A stretch of DNA of 35,487 bases from Stakelama flava (lineage in GTDB: Bacteria; Pseudomonadota; Alphaproteobacteria; Sphingomonadales; Sphingomonadaceae). The translations under genes and the position numbers were made by a program. Shown one piece after another: positions 1 through 7,737 of this stretch. Numbering within the stretch: position 1 is the first letter of the stretch; each line of letters begins with the position of its first letter. The DNA lies in NCBI RefSeq assembly GCF_019351405.1, contig NZ_JAHWZX010000021.1, positions 1-35,487 on the forward strand, read 5' to 3'. The notes beneath the pieces are model-generated. The model saw nothing but the letters and a program-made list of their open reading frames with translations. It made no database searches and was not told the origin of the DNA.

Positions 1-10
1 CCAGCCCCGA

Positions 11-127
11 TCATGCCGCTTTGAGCATGAAATCGACATGGACGGCATCATAGGGGAAGACGATGCCATCGTCGGTGCGATCAATCACCCCAGCCTGGAT
101 CAGCGCCTGAACGTCGCCATGCACCGC
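11..127 (-). pseudogene. C-terminal fragment of a winged-helix (MarR-like) DNA-binding protein
   Basis: The last 38 or so codons of this frame (HGDVQALIQAGVIDRT, then a tail ending in HVDFMLKAA) resemble the recognition helix and wing of small helix-turn-helix proteins in which a VH-x-DV-x-AL segment is followed by an acidic wing and a short tail. The N-terminal half of such a protein is absent. Going upstream in this frame, the reading runs into DNA that looks like the start of a CsbD-type gene in another frame. I read it as the 3' end of a broken gene. The family assignment rests on pattern recognition only. Confidence 0.4.
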
Positions 128-177
128 TCTTCCTTCACGTAGCCGGCGGTTTCCTTGGCCTTTCCTTCGATGCTCAT
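100..177 (-). pseudogene. 5' end of a CsbD-like stress protein gene, truncated
   Basis: An ATG at 177 lies 7 nt after a good ribosome-binding site (AAGGAG). It opens with MSIEGKAKETAGYVKEE, which resembles the start of CsbD-family general stress proteins (GKAKE-x-AG-x-VKEE). After 17 codons the resemblance stops, and a stop codon follows at codon 26. From the same point (about 126) the neighbouring frame becomes the tail of a DNA-binding protein. This looks like a deletion or recombination joint between two genes. CsbD proteins are normally about 60-70 residues, so this one is not functional as it stands. Confidence 0.4.
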
Positions 178-350
178 AGGCTACTCCTTGATCGGGGGAC
201 ATCAGAAGAACGAGGTCCGCCACCACAGTTCCGAAGTGTCGGGAATTAACGCTATGATTAAAGTTATAGCGGGGGAGCTATTCGATCGATCGCCAGTTCA
301 AATCGATGTTCTGACATAGCCCGGCTTGGTCGCGGGTTCGGGAGTGCGTC

Positions 351-1454
351 ATGCGGATCGCCATCATCGCCCATCTGAAATATGCCATATCCGAGCCGTT
401 CGCCGGCGGTCTCGAAATGCATACGCATATGTTGACGCGCGCGCTGCGTGACCGTGGGCACGTCGTGACGCTATTTGCTTCGGACGCCTCCGATCAGGCG
501 CTCGGGGTGGAAGCGATCTGCGAGCAGACCTCGTTGCTCGAAACCGGTGTCGCCGAGGCAAATGACGTCGCCTTTTTCCGCGAGCATCACGCCTATCTGC
601 GACTGATGACCGAGCTGCGCGGTCGCACGTTCGACGTCATTCACAACAACTCGCTCCATTATCTGCCGGTAAGCATGGCGGACACGCTGGCGACACGGAT
701 GATCACCACGTTGCACACGCCGCCCTTTTGCTGGCTGGAAAGCGGCATTCGACTCAACCGCGCCCGCATGCATTATGTCGCGGTGTCGGAGGCGACGGCG
801 GGGATGTGGTCACATGTCGCCCGAATCGACGAGGTAATTCCCAACGGAATCGACCTTACCCACTTTCCCTACTGTCCGATTCTCGAGCGTGACTCCTATC
901 TCGTCTGGTATGGGCGTATCGTTCCTGAAAAGGGCCTCGACCTCGCCATCGATGCCGCCCGACGCGCGGGACTGCCGCTGCGGATCGCCGGCCCCATCTC
1001 AAACCCCGGCTATTTTGAGAAGGCGATCGCGCCGCGCCTCGGCTCCGATGCTATTTATGTCGGCCATCTCGATCATGTCGCGCTGGCACGGCTGGTGGGC
1101 GGCGCGGCCGCCGCACTGTGCACGCCGCGTTGGGAGGAGCCCTATGGCCTGGTGGTTGCGGAGGCGCTCGCTTGCGGTACGCCAGTCGCGGCCTTCCGGC
1201 GAGGGGGCGTGCCGGCGCTACTCGATGAACACTGCGGCGCGCTTGCCGCGCCCGACGATGTCGCCGAACTTGCCGCTGCCATATGCGTCGCCGCGACGCT
1301 CGATCGCGCTGCTTGCCGGGCACGGGCTGAACGGCACTGTGATGCTCAGCGGATGGTTGATGCCTATGAGACTCTCTACCGGCGGCTCGCGAGGGAATGG
1401 ACTTTGCCTGATCCGTTCGTTCAAGATCCGGCCGCCGTGGCGAGCGTCGCGTGA
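351..1454 (+). CDS. Glycosyltransferase family 4 protein
   Basis: This 367-residue protein has the two-domain GT-B plan of retaining GT4 enzymes. The N-terminal Rossmann domain begins MRIAIIAHLKYAISEPFAGGLE, with the glycine-rich GG loop after the first strand. A linker carries IPNGID, and the C-terminal domain has GRIVPEKGLDLAI and the donor-binding EEPYGLVVAEALACGTPV, where the paired acidic residues contact the nucleotide sugar. It should transfer a sugar from a nucleotide donor on the cytoplasmic side; donor and acceptor cannot be read from sequence. It is the first gene of a seven-gene run and its last codons overlap the next gene by 4 nt. The preceding 120 nt carry no recognisable gene and probably hold the operon promoter. 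The ATG at 351 follows a GGGAG-like site. Confidence 0.85.
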   Translation: MRIAIIAHLKYAISEPFAGGLEMHTHMLTRALRDRGHVVTLFASDASDQALGVEAICEQTSLLETGVAEANDVAFFREHHAYLRLMTELRGRTFDVIHNNSLHYLPVSMADTLATRMITTLHTPPFCWLESGIRLNRARMHYVAVSEATAGMWSHVARIDEVIPNGIDLTHFPYCPILERDSYLVWYGRIVPEKGLDLAIDAARRAGLPLRIAGPISNPGYFEKAIAPRLGSDAIYVGHLDHVALARLVGGAAAALCTPRWEEPYGLVVAEALACGTPVAAFRRGGVPALLDEHCGALAAPDDVAELAAAICVAATLDRAACRARAERHCDAQRMVDAYETLYRRLAREWTLPDPFVQDPAAVASVA

Positions 1455-2371
1455 CGCGGATGTTCTGCGTTTGCGTACCGGCGCGTAACGAAGCGGGGCG
1501 GATCGCGACGCTGATTGAGGCGCTGGGCATGCAACACGGCGTGGGACCTGTCCGGCTGGCGCTGCTCATCAACAATAGTGACGATGGCACCGTGGAGATG
1601 GCTCGGTCGGCAGCTGAACGTGCCGACGGCCGCGTCCTGCTGCACGTGCGGGAAACGATGTTCCCGCCCGCTAAGGCGCATGCGGGCTCGGCGCGCCGCG
1701 CCGCTATGGAGCTCGGCATGGAATGGCCCGGTGCCGATGATAAGCTGCTCATCTCGACGGATGCCGACTGCCGGCCGCCGCCCGGCTGGATCGCCGCCAA
1801 TCTTGCCGCCGCGCCTGCTGGTTACGTCATCGGGGGGGCGATCCAGTTCGACGAGCGCGAGCCCGTCGCGACGGAGATAGGCGCGATCCGCGCCGCGCTT
1901 GCTGCCTATTGGCAGGCGGTTCGTACGATCGAGGACGCAATCGATCCGCTGCCATGGGACCCGCCGCCCCGCCATGGCGATCACACCGGCGCCAGCCTGG
2001 CGCTCGATGTCGCGCTTTACCGGCGTGCGGGCGGCGTCCCGCAACTAGCGACCGGCGAGGACCGCGCGCTCGTTGCCGCCGCGATCGGCGCGGGCGGCCG
2101 CCTCGTCCACCCGCCATCGGTCTGGACCCGAACCTCTGCGCGCACGCTCGGCCGGGCGGCGGGCGGCATGGCAGAAGACATACGCCATTGGGAGAGCCTT
2201 GCCGTCTCGGGAGAAACGTTGACCGTTCCCGACCTTCGTCACTGGCGCGATCGGGCGCACTGGCGACGCGGCTGGCGCATAGCGCATGGCGATGATGCGG
2301 TACCCGCTGCCGAGGCCGCACTCGCGCCCCTGCCGCACGATATGCCGCTGCAGTGGAAGCGCGCCGCATGA
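1451..2371 (+). CDS. Glycosyltransferase family 2 protein
   Basis: The protein begins with the GT2 signature (CVPARNEAGRIATLIEAL) and has ISTDADCRPPPGW, whose DAD is the metal- and nucleotide-binding motif, followed by a G-ED segment (ATGEDRALVAA) in the acceptor half. Length is about 306 residues with no membrane segment, so it is a soluble or peripheral inverting transferase. The start is a GTG at 1451 overlapping the previous stop (GTGA); an ATG at 1460 is the alternative. The gene ends in an ATGA overlap with the next one. Such coupling suggests co-translation with its neighbours in a shared glycoconjugate pathway. The substrate is unknown. Confidence 0.8.
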   Translation: MTRMFCVCVPARNEAGRIATLIEALGMQHGVGPVRLALLINNSDDGTVEMARSAAERADGRVLLHVRETMFPPAKAHAGSARRAAMELGMEWPGADDKLLISTDADCRPPPGWIAANLAAAPAGYVIGGAIQFDEREPVATEIGAIRAALAAYWQAVRTIEDAIDPLPWDPPPRHGDHTGASLALDVALYRRAGGVPQLATGEDRALVAAAIGAGGRLVHPPSVWTRTSARTLGRAAGGMAEDIRHWESLAVSGETLTVPDLRHWRDRAHWRRGWRIAHGDDAVPAAEAALAPLPHDMPLQWKRAA

Positions 2372-3435
2372 CCGGACCGATCGGCTATTATGTCCATCAC
2401 CATGGCGACGGCCACCGCCAGCGCGCGCTCGCGATCGCCGAGTCGGTGGGCGCGGGCATCACCCTGCTTGGCACGGGGCTTGCCGGTCGCACCGGCGCCG
2501 TTTCGGCAATCGATTTGCCCGACGATCGCGTCGCGGACGTTTTCTCCGGCGCGGACCGGTGCGGCGATAGCTGCGGCGAGCGTCCGCCTGCGCTTCATTA
2601 TGCGCCGTTCGATCATGACGGAGTTCGTCGGCGTACCGCCGAGATTACGCATTGGATCGCCGAGGCGCGGCCCGGGCTGATGGTGGTCGACGTATCGGTT
2701 GAGGTGGCGATGCTGGCGAGGCTCGCTTCCGTGCCGACGGTCTATGTGCGTCTGAGCGGCGTGCGCGACGATCGCCCGCATGTCGACGCATTCGCCAGCG
2801 CCTGCGCTCTGCTGGCGCCATTCCATGCCGCGCTGGAGGATCCAGCGACGCCGCCCGAGGTGGTGGCCCGAACCTTCTACGCCCCGGGGATCATACGCGC
2901 CGCACCTGTCGCAGAGGTGGACGAACGGTGTATTCTGGTTGTGCTGGGCAGCGGCGGGGGCGATGGCGACGGCGCGCGCTGGGCGGAAGCGGCGCGCGCG
3001 GTTCCCGACCACCGCTGGGAAGTTCTTGGGGCTTGCAACGTGCCTTCCGATATGCCGGGCAACCTGCGCATGCACGGGTGGATCGACGATGCCGACGGCG
3101 CGATCGCGCGCGCCGGCCTCGTGATCGGTGCGGCAGGCGACGGGCTCGTGAGCGCTGTCCTCGCCCGCCGCAAGCCCTTCCTGTGCCTGCCGGAGGCGCG
3201 GCCCTTTGACGAGCAGCGATCGAAGGCGCGGCGGCTCGCGGCGCTCGAGGCGGCGGTGGTCATCTGGACCTGGCCCCCGGCTTCCGACTGGCCCCTGCTT
3301 ATTGCGCGCGCGTTTGAACAGCGGCGGGGCGGCTGGCCGCCCGCGCTCGACACGGCTGAAGGCGCTGCCCGCGTCGCTGCTTGGCTGACGACGCTGCTGC
3401 CACAGGCCGCAAGCGCGCAGCGAGCCAGATCATGA
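2368..3435 (+). CDS. GT-B glycosyltransferase-like protein (MurG/family 28-like)
   Basis: About 355 residues. The N-terminus (IGYYVHHHGDGHRQRALAIAE) has the GHG/HGDGH glycine-histidine loop seen in MurG-like and MGT-like GT-B enzymes. The C-terminal half has GSGGGDGDGARWAEAAR, then GWIDDADGAIARAGLVIGAAGDGLVSAVLARRKPFLC, which is the usual family 28 donor-site pattern in which a GG-x-G segment precedes a site where the product is 'unclaimed' if the enzyme fails. The expected final E-x-x-Q is present as PFDEQRSKA. I take ATG 2368 because it overlaps the upstream stop as ATGA; a GTG five codons earlier is possible. Donor and acceptor are unknown. Confidence 0.7.
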   Translation: MTGPIGYYVHHHGDGHRQRALAIAESVGAGITLLGTGLAGRTGAVSAIDLPDDRVADVFSGADRCGDSCGERPPALHYAPFDHDGVRRRTAEITHWIAEARPGLMVVDVSVEVAMLARLASVPTVYVRLSGVRDDRPHVDAFASACALLAPFHAALEDPATPPEVVARTFYAPGIIRAAPVAEVDERCILVVLGSGGGDGDGARWAEAARAVPDHRWEVLGACNVPSDMPGNLRMHGWIDDADGAIARAGLVIGAAGDGLVSAVLARRKPFLCLPEARPFDEQRSKARRLAALEAAVVIWTWPPASDWPLLIARAFEQRRGGWPPALDTAEGAARVAAWLTTLLPQAASAQRARS

Positions 3436-4538
3436 ACATCAATCTCGAATCCCAGGCGCAATCGCCCGGCTCGGTCGAAGGCCAACTCGCCGAACTGGGT
3501 GCGCGCTACGACGCGGCGCCACGTTTTCCGGTCGCGGGTCTGCGCGTCCTGCGCGAAGCCGGTTTGCATCGACGATTTGCTCCGGTCGCCGCTGGCGGAG
3601 AGGCGTTCAGCAATGACGAAGCGTTTAGCGCCGCGATGGCCCGGACGCTGCGCGAGGTTGGCCGCGGAGACCTGAGCGTGGGGCGGCTCTATGAGGGTCA
3701 TGTTAACGCGCTCGCCCTTTTCGACTGGTATGCATCGCCTCAACAACTCGTCTGGCTGGACGATGCGCTCGATCGCGGCGCGTGGTTCGGCGTGTGGGCG
3801 ACCGAGGCGCCGCCGGGCGTGCGCATCGAGCCGGGCGAGCTGCCGGTGCTGCGCGGTGCCAAGGTCTTTGCCAGCGGCGCGGGCGGCCTTGATTTTGCGC
3901 TGGTGACTGCTGCCGTGCCTGAAGGGGGCCGTTGCCTCGTTCTCGTTCCTGCCAACGACGAAGCGCGCGCCGACCTCACCGGCTGGCGCGTGCGGGGCAT
4001 GCGGGCGAGCGTCAGCGGCCGGTACGATGTCGAGGGTCTGGAGCTGGAGCCCTCCATGCTGGTCGGCGAACCCGGCGATTACGACCGTGAGCCGCGCTTT
4101 ACCGGCGGCGCCTGGCGCTTCTGCGCGGTACAGCTTGGCGGGATCGAGGCGCTGCTCGCCGAAACGCGCAAGGCCATGCGCGACGCCGCCCGCGCCGACC
4201 CGGTGCAGCGTGCGCGCTTCGTCGAAGCGGTCGTCGCGATGCGCAGCGCCGGCTTTTGGGTGGCCGAGGCGGCGCGGCGATTCGCCAGGGAAGAGGGCGA
4301 CGCGGTGGCGATCGCCCGACTGACACGCGGCGTCGTCGAACAGGCCGGGCTCACCGCGATGGACGCGGCCGCGCGGCTGCTCGGCACGCGCAGCGCGTTC
4401 GACGGCGAGCGCGCGGACAAGATCATCCGCGACCTTTCGCTATATCTGCGGCAGGCGGGTCCCGATCACGCCCGCGATGAAGCGGCCAAGATCCTGCTCG
4501 AGCGCGATCCCTGGGCCACCGGCGACCGGCTGTGGTGA
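3432..4538 (+). CDS. Acyl-CoA dehydrogenase-like flavoprotein
   Basis: At 368 residues this has the length and helical pattern of the acyl-CoA dehydrogenase fold. The N-terminal helical part contains GLRVLREAGL and MARTLREVGRGDLSVGRLYEGH, the middle beta domain contains the WF-x-VWATEAPPG and KVFASGAGGLDFALV segments, and the C-terminal helices end in YLRQAGPDHARDEAAKILL. FAD use is expected from the family. A gene of this type inside a glycosyltransferase, deacetylase and methyltransferase operon is recurrent in proteobacteria, but its substrate there is not established; it may desaturate or oxidise an acyl or sugar intermediate rather than take part in fatty acid breakdown. The ATG at 3432 overlaps the upstream stop by 4 nt. 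Confidence 0.75.
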   Translation: MNINLESQAQSPGSVEGQLAELGARYDAAPRFPVAGLRVLREAGLHRRFAPVAAGGEAFSNDEAFSAAMARTLREVGRGDLSVGRLYEGHVNALALFDWYASPQQLVWLDDALDRGAWFGVWATEAPPGVRIEPGELPVLRGAKVFASGAGGLDFALVTAAVPEGGRCLVLVPANDEARADLTGWRVRGMRASVSGRYDVEGLELEPSMLVGEPGDYDREPRFTGGAWRFCAVQLGGIEALLAETRKAMRDAARADPVQRARFVEAVVAMRSAGFWVAEAARRFAREEGDAVAIARLTRGVVEQAGLTAMDAAARLLGTRSAFDGERADKIIRDLSLYLRQAGPDHARDEAAKILLERDPWATGDRLW

Positions 4539-5200
4539 TGGCGGCCGCGCTTCAGGCCAGTCGCTGGCGCCACGCGCGCTGGTTCGTTGTGGTGCCACAT
4601 CCCGATGACGAGACGCTTGGCGCGGGAGCATTGATCGCGCATTCCGCAAGCAAAGGCCTGCTAGCCGGGATCGCCTTTCTGACCGACGGGACGGGATCGC
4701 ATCCAGTCGGAACCCCGAGACTTGCGGTCATCCGGCGCGGCGAGGCCCGCGCCGCGCTGCGGCGGCTGGGGGCGGCGCACGCCCAAGTCGACTGGTTGAA
4801 CTGGCGCGATGCCCATCCGCATGCGCCTGGCAGTGCGGCGTTTGAATCGGAGGCGCGGCATCTCGCGCAACAATTGCGCCGCCGCCGCGTCGAGGCGATC
4901 GCCGTAAGCGATGCAAGCGACAGTCATTGCGACCATGTCGCGGCGTTCGCACTGGCCGCGCAAGCCGTTCGCCGCGCCCGGCGGCACATCGCCTTGTTCA
5001 GCTATCATGTCTGGAGCCCGCCCCACCCCCGCCGGCGCTATTTACGCACGCCGCCGATGGCGTCGGGGCGCCGACGGCAAGCGCTTTGCGCGCATCGCAG
5101 CCAGCTTACGCCACGGCTGGGCGACGGATTTCGGCTGCCGCGCGATCGGCTGGCGATGCCGCCGCACGATCTGCTCGGCCTGTACGAGATGCGGCGATGA
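4538..5200 (+). CDS. PIG-L (LmbE) family N-deacetylase
   Basis: The 220-residue protein has the zinc-binding motif PHPDDE at residues 20-25 (His21, Asp23, Asp24) and a second ligand cluster H-CDH (His130, Asp132, His133), which are the defining residues of PIG-L/LmbE/MshB enzymes. These remove an acetyl group from N-acetylglucosaminyl groups in glycolipids, mycothiol, bacillithiol and some antibiotics. Here it likely deacetylates a GlcNAc unit placed by a neighbouring glycosyltransferase. The start is ambiguous: ATG 4538 shares one base with the previous stop, and GTG codons at 4532 and 4535 are in frame. It ends in an ATGA overlap with the methyltransferase gene. Confidence 0.85.
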   Translation: MAAALQASRWRHARWFVVVPHPDDETLGAGALIAHSASKGLLAGIAFLTDGTGSHPVGTPRLAVIRRGEARAALRRLGAAHAQVDWLNWRDAHPHAPGSAAFESEARHLAQQLRRRRVEAIAVSDASDSHCDHVAAFALAAQAVRRARRHIALFSYHVWSPPHPRRRYLRTPPMASGRRRQALCAHRSQLTPRLGDGFRLPRDRLAMPPHDLLGLYEMRR

Positions 5201-5778
5201 GCGAAAAGAGCCTCGACGCGGACTATTTCGACAGGATTTTCGCGTCCGACGACGATCCCTGGGATCTCGCGTCGAGCGACTATGAACGCGCCAAGTTCGA
5301 TCGCACGATCGCCGCGCTGGGCGATCGCCAATATCGCAGCGCCATCGAAGTCGGCTGTGCGCACGGCGTTCTTACCCAGCGCCTGTTTTCGCTGTGCGAA
5401 ACGCTGATCGCGCTGGACATTAGCGCCGAGGCGCTCGACCAGGCGCGCGAGCGTCTGGGGAGCCCGCGGGGCCTCACGTTCCAGCGGATGGCGTTTCCGC
5501 GCGAAGCGCCGGGCGCTAACGGCTTCGAACTCGCGCTGCTGTCCGAAGTCGCCTATTATTGGAGCGTCGCCGACCTGGGCCGAGCGGCGCAATGGCTTTC
5601 CGCGCATGTCGAGCCGGGCGGGCATATCCTCCTTGTCCATTACATCGGTGAGACCGACTATCCCCAGAGCGGCGACGCGGCGGTTCTCCACCTGAAGAAT
5701 GCGTTGCGCGATGTAGTCGCGGAAGAGAAGAGCGAGCGCCACGTGCGCTACCGGCTCGACCTGTGGCGGCGGCGCTGA
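5197..5778 (+). CDS. SAM-dependent methyltransferase, NodS-like
   Basis: 193 residues. The opening (ADYFDRIFASDDDPWDLASSDYERAKFDRTIAAL) is the NodS-type N-terminus with DPW and YER/KY, followed by SAM motif I EVGCAHGVLTQRL at residues 51-63 and the acidic loop ALDISAEALDQAR. NodS N-methylates the deacetylated glucosamine end of Nod factors, which fits the deacetylase directly upstream. In other genomes PIG-L and class I methyltransferase domains of this kind are annotated as one bifunctional protein, supporting a joint job. Predicted action: methylation of the amine freed by the PIG-L enzyme. ATG 5197 overlaps the previous stop (ATGA). Confidence 0.8.
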   Translation: MSEKSLDADYFDRIFASDDDPWDLASSDYERAKFDRTIAALGDRQYRSAIEVGCAHGVLTQRLFSLCETLIALDISAEALDQARERLGSPRGLTFQRMAFPREAPGANGFELALLSEVAYYWSVADLGRAAQWLSAHVEPGGHILLVHYIGETDYPQSGDAAVLHLKNALRDVVAEEKSERHVRYRLDLWRRR

Positions 5779-5780
5779 GC

Positions 5781-6656
5781 ATGCTGTCGGTACTTACCAT
5801 CGTACGAAATCGAGAGGCGCATCTCGCCCAGCTTGTGGAGGGCCTGCGCCGCAGTGCACGCAAGGCCGACGAATTGGTCGTGGTCGATATGAGCGACACG
5901 CCGATCGGCGCGCCCGCGGCCGGGTTTCCGATCCGAATTGAGCGGTTGGAGACGGATGGGCTGCCACTCGCCGCCGCCCGCAATCGCGCGGCGGCCATGG
6001 CATGCGGGGATCAACTGCTGTTCCTAGACGTCGATTGCATCGCCATGCGCGAATGCCTTGGGCGGCTTTCAGAGACGCTCGACCGGCACGATGCGCTGCT
6101 CTGCGCCGATGTCCGCTATCTCGGGCCGGACGACGGGCGGGGAAGCTGGGAAGAGTCCGCGCTGCTGGCCGCGGGGGCGGCACATCCTGTGCGCTGCTTT
6201 CCGGTAACCGGCGTGCGCGAGGAGCCGCAGGCGGGGCTGTTCTGGTCGCTGGCCTTCGCGATCCGCCGTGCGCGGTTCGAGGCGCTGGGTGGGTTCGACG
6301 AAGCGTTTACCGGCTATGGCGGCGAGGATACCGATTTCGGCTATCGCGCCCGGGACATGGGGCTGCCGCTGCTGTTTGTCGGCGGCGCGATCGCCTGCCA
6401 TCAATATCATGCCAGCCATGATCCCCCGATCCAACATCTCGACGATATCGTCGCCAACGCGCGCCGCTTTCATGCGCGTTGGCATGATTGGCCGATGCGC
6501 GGATGGCTCGACCAGTTCACAGAAATGGGGGTGGTCGAATGGCACGAGGGAGCGCCGGTGGTGCGGCGGCAGCCGACGGCGGCGGAACGCACCGCCACCC
6601 TTTCGACTTGGCCTGCGAGCCCGATGCGCATCAAGGATCCCTTAGCAGCGACCTAA
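5781..6656 (+). CDS. Glycosyltransferase family 2 protein
   Basis: About 291 residues with the GT2 core: MLSVLTIVRNREAHLAQLVEGL at the start, LAAARNRAAAMACGDQLLFLDVDCIA (DVD metal-binding motif), and GGFDEAFTGYGGEDTDFGYRA, where the ED pair is the catalytic-base region of GT27/GalNAc-transferase-like GT2 enzymes. The HQYH and WP segments near the end are also usual. I use ATG 5781, three bases after the methyltransferase stop; an in-frame GTG at 5763 would overlap it. It is the last gene of the operon; the DNA after it is convergent with a minus-strand gene. Confidence 0.8.
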   Translation: MLSVLTIVRNREAHLAQLVEGLRRSARKADELVVVDMSDTPIGAPAAGFPIRIERLETDGLPLAAARNRAAAMACGDQLLFLDVDCIAMRECLGRLSETLDRHDALLCADVRYLGPDDGRGSWEESALLAAGAAHPVRCFPVTGVREEPQAGLFWSLAFAIRRARFEALGGFDEAFTGYGGEDTDFGYRARDMGLPLLFVGGAIACHQYHASHDPPIQHLDDIVANARRFHARWHDWPMRGWLDQFTEMGVVEWHEGAPVVRRQPTAAERTATLSTWPASPMRIKDPLAAT

Positions 6657-6705
6657 CGGGCAGCCCGGCCAAGCAGCTTGGCGCGTGCGGCGCGGGGACA
6701 CCAGA

Positions 6706-6891
6706 TCAGCGGTCGGCAACTTGGCGCGCCGCGGCGTCTGCCGCCGCAATCAGGCGTTCTCCGGTCTGCCTCGCCGCCCCGATAGTCAGCGTGATGGCGA
6801 TACCGTCGGGTCCATCAAGGATGACATGGCCCTCTTCGACGCTGGCGACGCCCGGACTGTCGAACGGCTCGGTGGTGGGCTTTTCGGACAT
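6706..6891 (-). CDS. Small conserved protein of unknown function (61 aa)
   Basis: A 61-residue acidic protein (SEKPTTEPFDSPGVASVEEG, then an ILDGPDG and AARQTGE segment) that looks like a small protein I have seen repeatedly in sphingomonad genomes; function unknown. The AAAGG at its 5' end directly abuts an ATG at 6900 but is 9 nt from the ATG at 6891, so 6891 is the better start. It begins 13 nt after the Crp/Fnr gene stop on the same strand and is probably co-transcribed with it. No signal peptide or membrane segment. Confidence 0.65.
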   Translation of the reverse strand: MSEKPTTEPFDSPGVASVEEGHVILDGPDGIAITLTIGAARQTGERLIAAADAAARQVADR

Positions 6892-6904
6892 GACAGGCAT
6901 CCTT

Positions 6905-7621
6905 TCAACGGGGGGTATCGAGATAGAGATAGTCGGGGTCGAAATCCCCCCGCTTGGCGAGACCTTCGCTATCGGGGATCTCGACCGACGCGGATTTGAG
7001 GATGCAGAGGCCGGCTTCGCGCAGCTGGCGGATCGCGCGGTTGGTGTGGACCGTGGTCAACCCGCAGACCTCGGCGATGTCAGTCTGCGTGAGCCCGAGC
7101 GCAAATCGGCGCCCGTCACTCAGGCCCACTGCTTGCAGTCGCGCGTTGGTCTCGCTCAGGAAATGCGCGACGCGACCGACTGCGTCGAGCCGCCCCAAGC
7201 GGAACAGCCACGCCCGGTGCAGCGCGGCATCGAGCAACGTGGCGAACCAGAGCTTGCGCGCGAATTCCTCGCGCCCGGTAAGGACCTCTTGCAGGGCGTC
7301 ATGGGGCATGATCGCGACGGTCGCCGCCGTCAGCGTGCCGATGCTGTGGTCCAAACGATGCATCGGATAGGCGTGAAGATCGACGAACTCGCCGGCGACA
7401 TGAACCGCCACGAGCTGCCGCAGGCCCCTCTGGTCGTCGATGTAGCGCGACATCATCCCTTCGACGAGTAGGGTGCTGATTCCCACGACTTCGCCAGCAC
7501 GCACGAGTGTGAGGCGCGGCTCGAGCGTTCGGACTTCGCTAATCGCTGATTCCAGAAGCGCGCGTTCCTCGGCCAACAACGCGACCCCGCGGCGATTGGC
7601 AAGAAAGCGGCCGGTGAACAT
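6905..7621 (-). CDS. Crp/Fnr family transcriptional regulator
   Basis: 238 residues. The N-terminal about 120 residues form a cyclic-nucleotide-binding-like beta barrel (VRAGEVVGISTLLVEGMMSR, FVDLHAYPMHRLDHSIGTLT), followed by the dimer helix and a C-terminal winged helix with GLTQTDIAEVCGLTTVHTNRAIRQLREAGL, the Crp-type recognition helix. No cysteine cluster of the Fnr type is visible, so it is probably not an Fe-S oxygen sensor; the ligand is unknown. ATG 7621 is preceded by GAGAG at 10 nt; an in-frame TTG at 7627 is an alternative. Short intergenic spacing suggests it drives transcription of the small gene after it. Confidence 0.85.
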   Translation of the reverse strand: MFTGRFLANRRGVALLAEERALLESAISEVRTLEPRLTLVRAGEVVGISTLLVEGMMSRYIDDQRGLRQLVAVHVAGEFVDLHAYPMHRLDHSIGTLTAATVAIMPHDALQEVLTGREEFARKLWFATLLDAALHRAWLFRLGRLDAVGRVAHFLSETNARLQAVGLSDGRRFALGLTQTDIAEVCGLTTVHTNRAIRQLREAGLCILKSASVEIPDSEGLAKRGDFDPDYLYLDTPR

Positions 7622-7737
7622 GGACAATCAATCTCTCTCAAGCGGGGCGCCCCCTTAAACACATGAAGCCTGTGGCTGATCCCGAGAGATTAGCCGGAAG
7701 CGCTGGCGACGCAGGGGCGGGCTTGGTAAAGGGGTGA

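Noticed and set aside
6488..7471. 327-residue plus-strand frame
   Set aside because: It is antisense to the Crp/Fnr regulator and the small 61-residue gene, both of which have family motifs and ribosome-binding sites.
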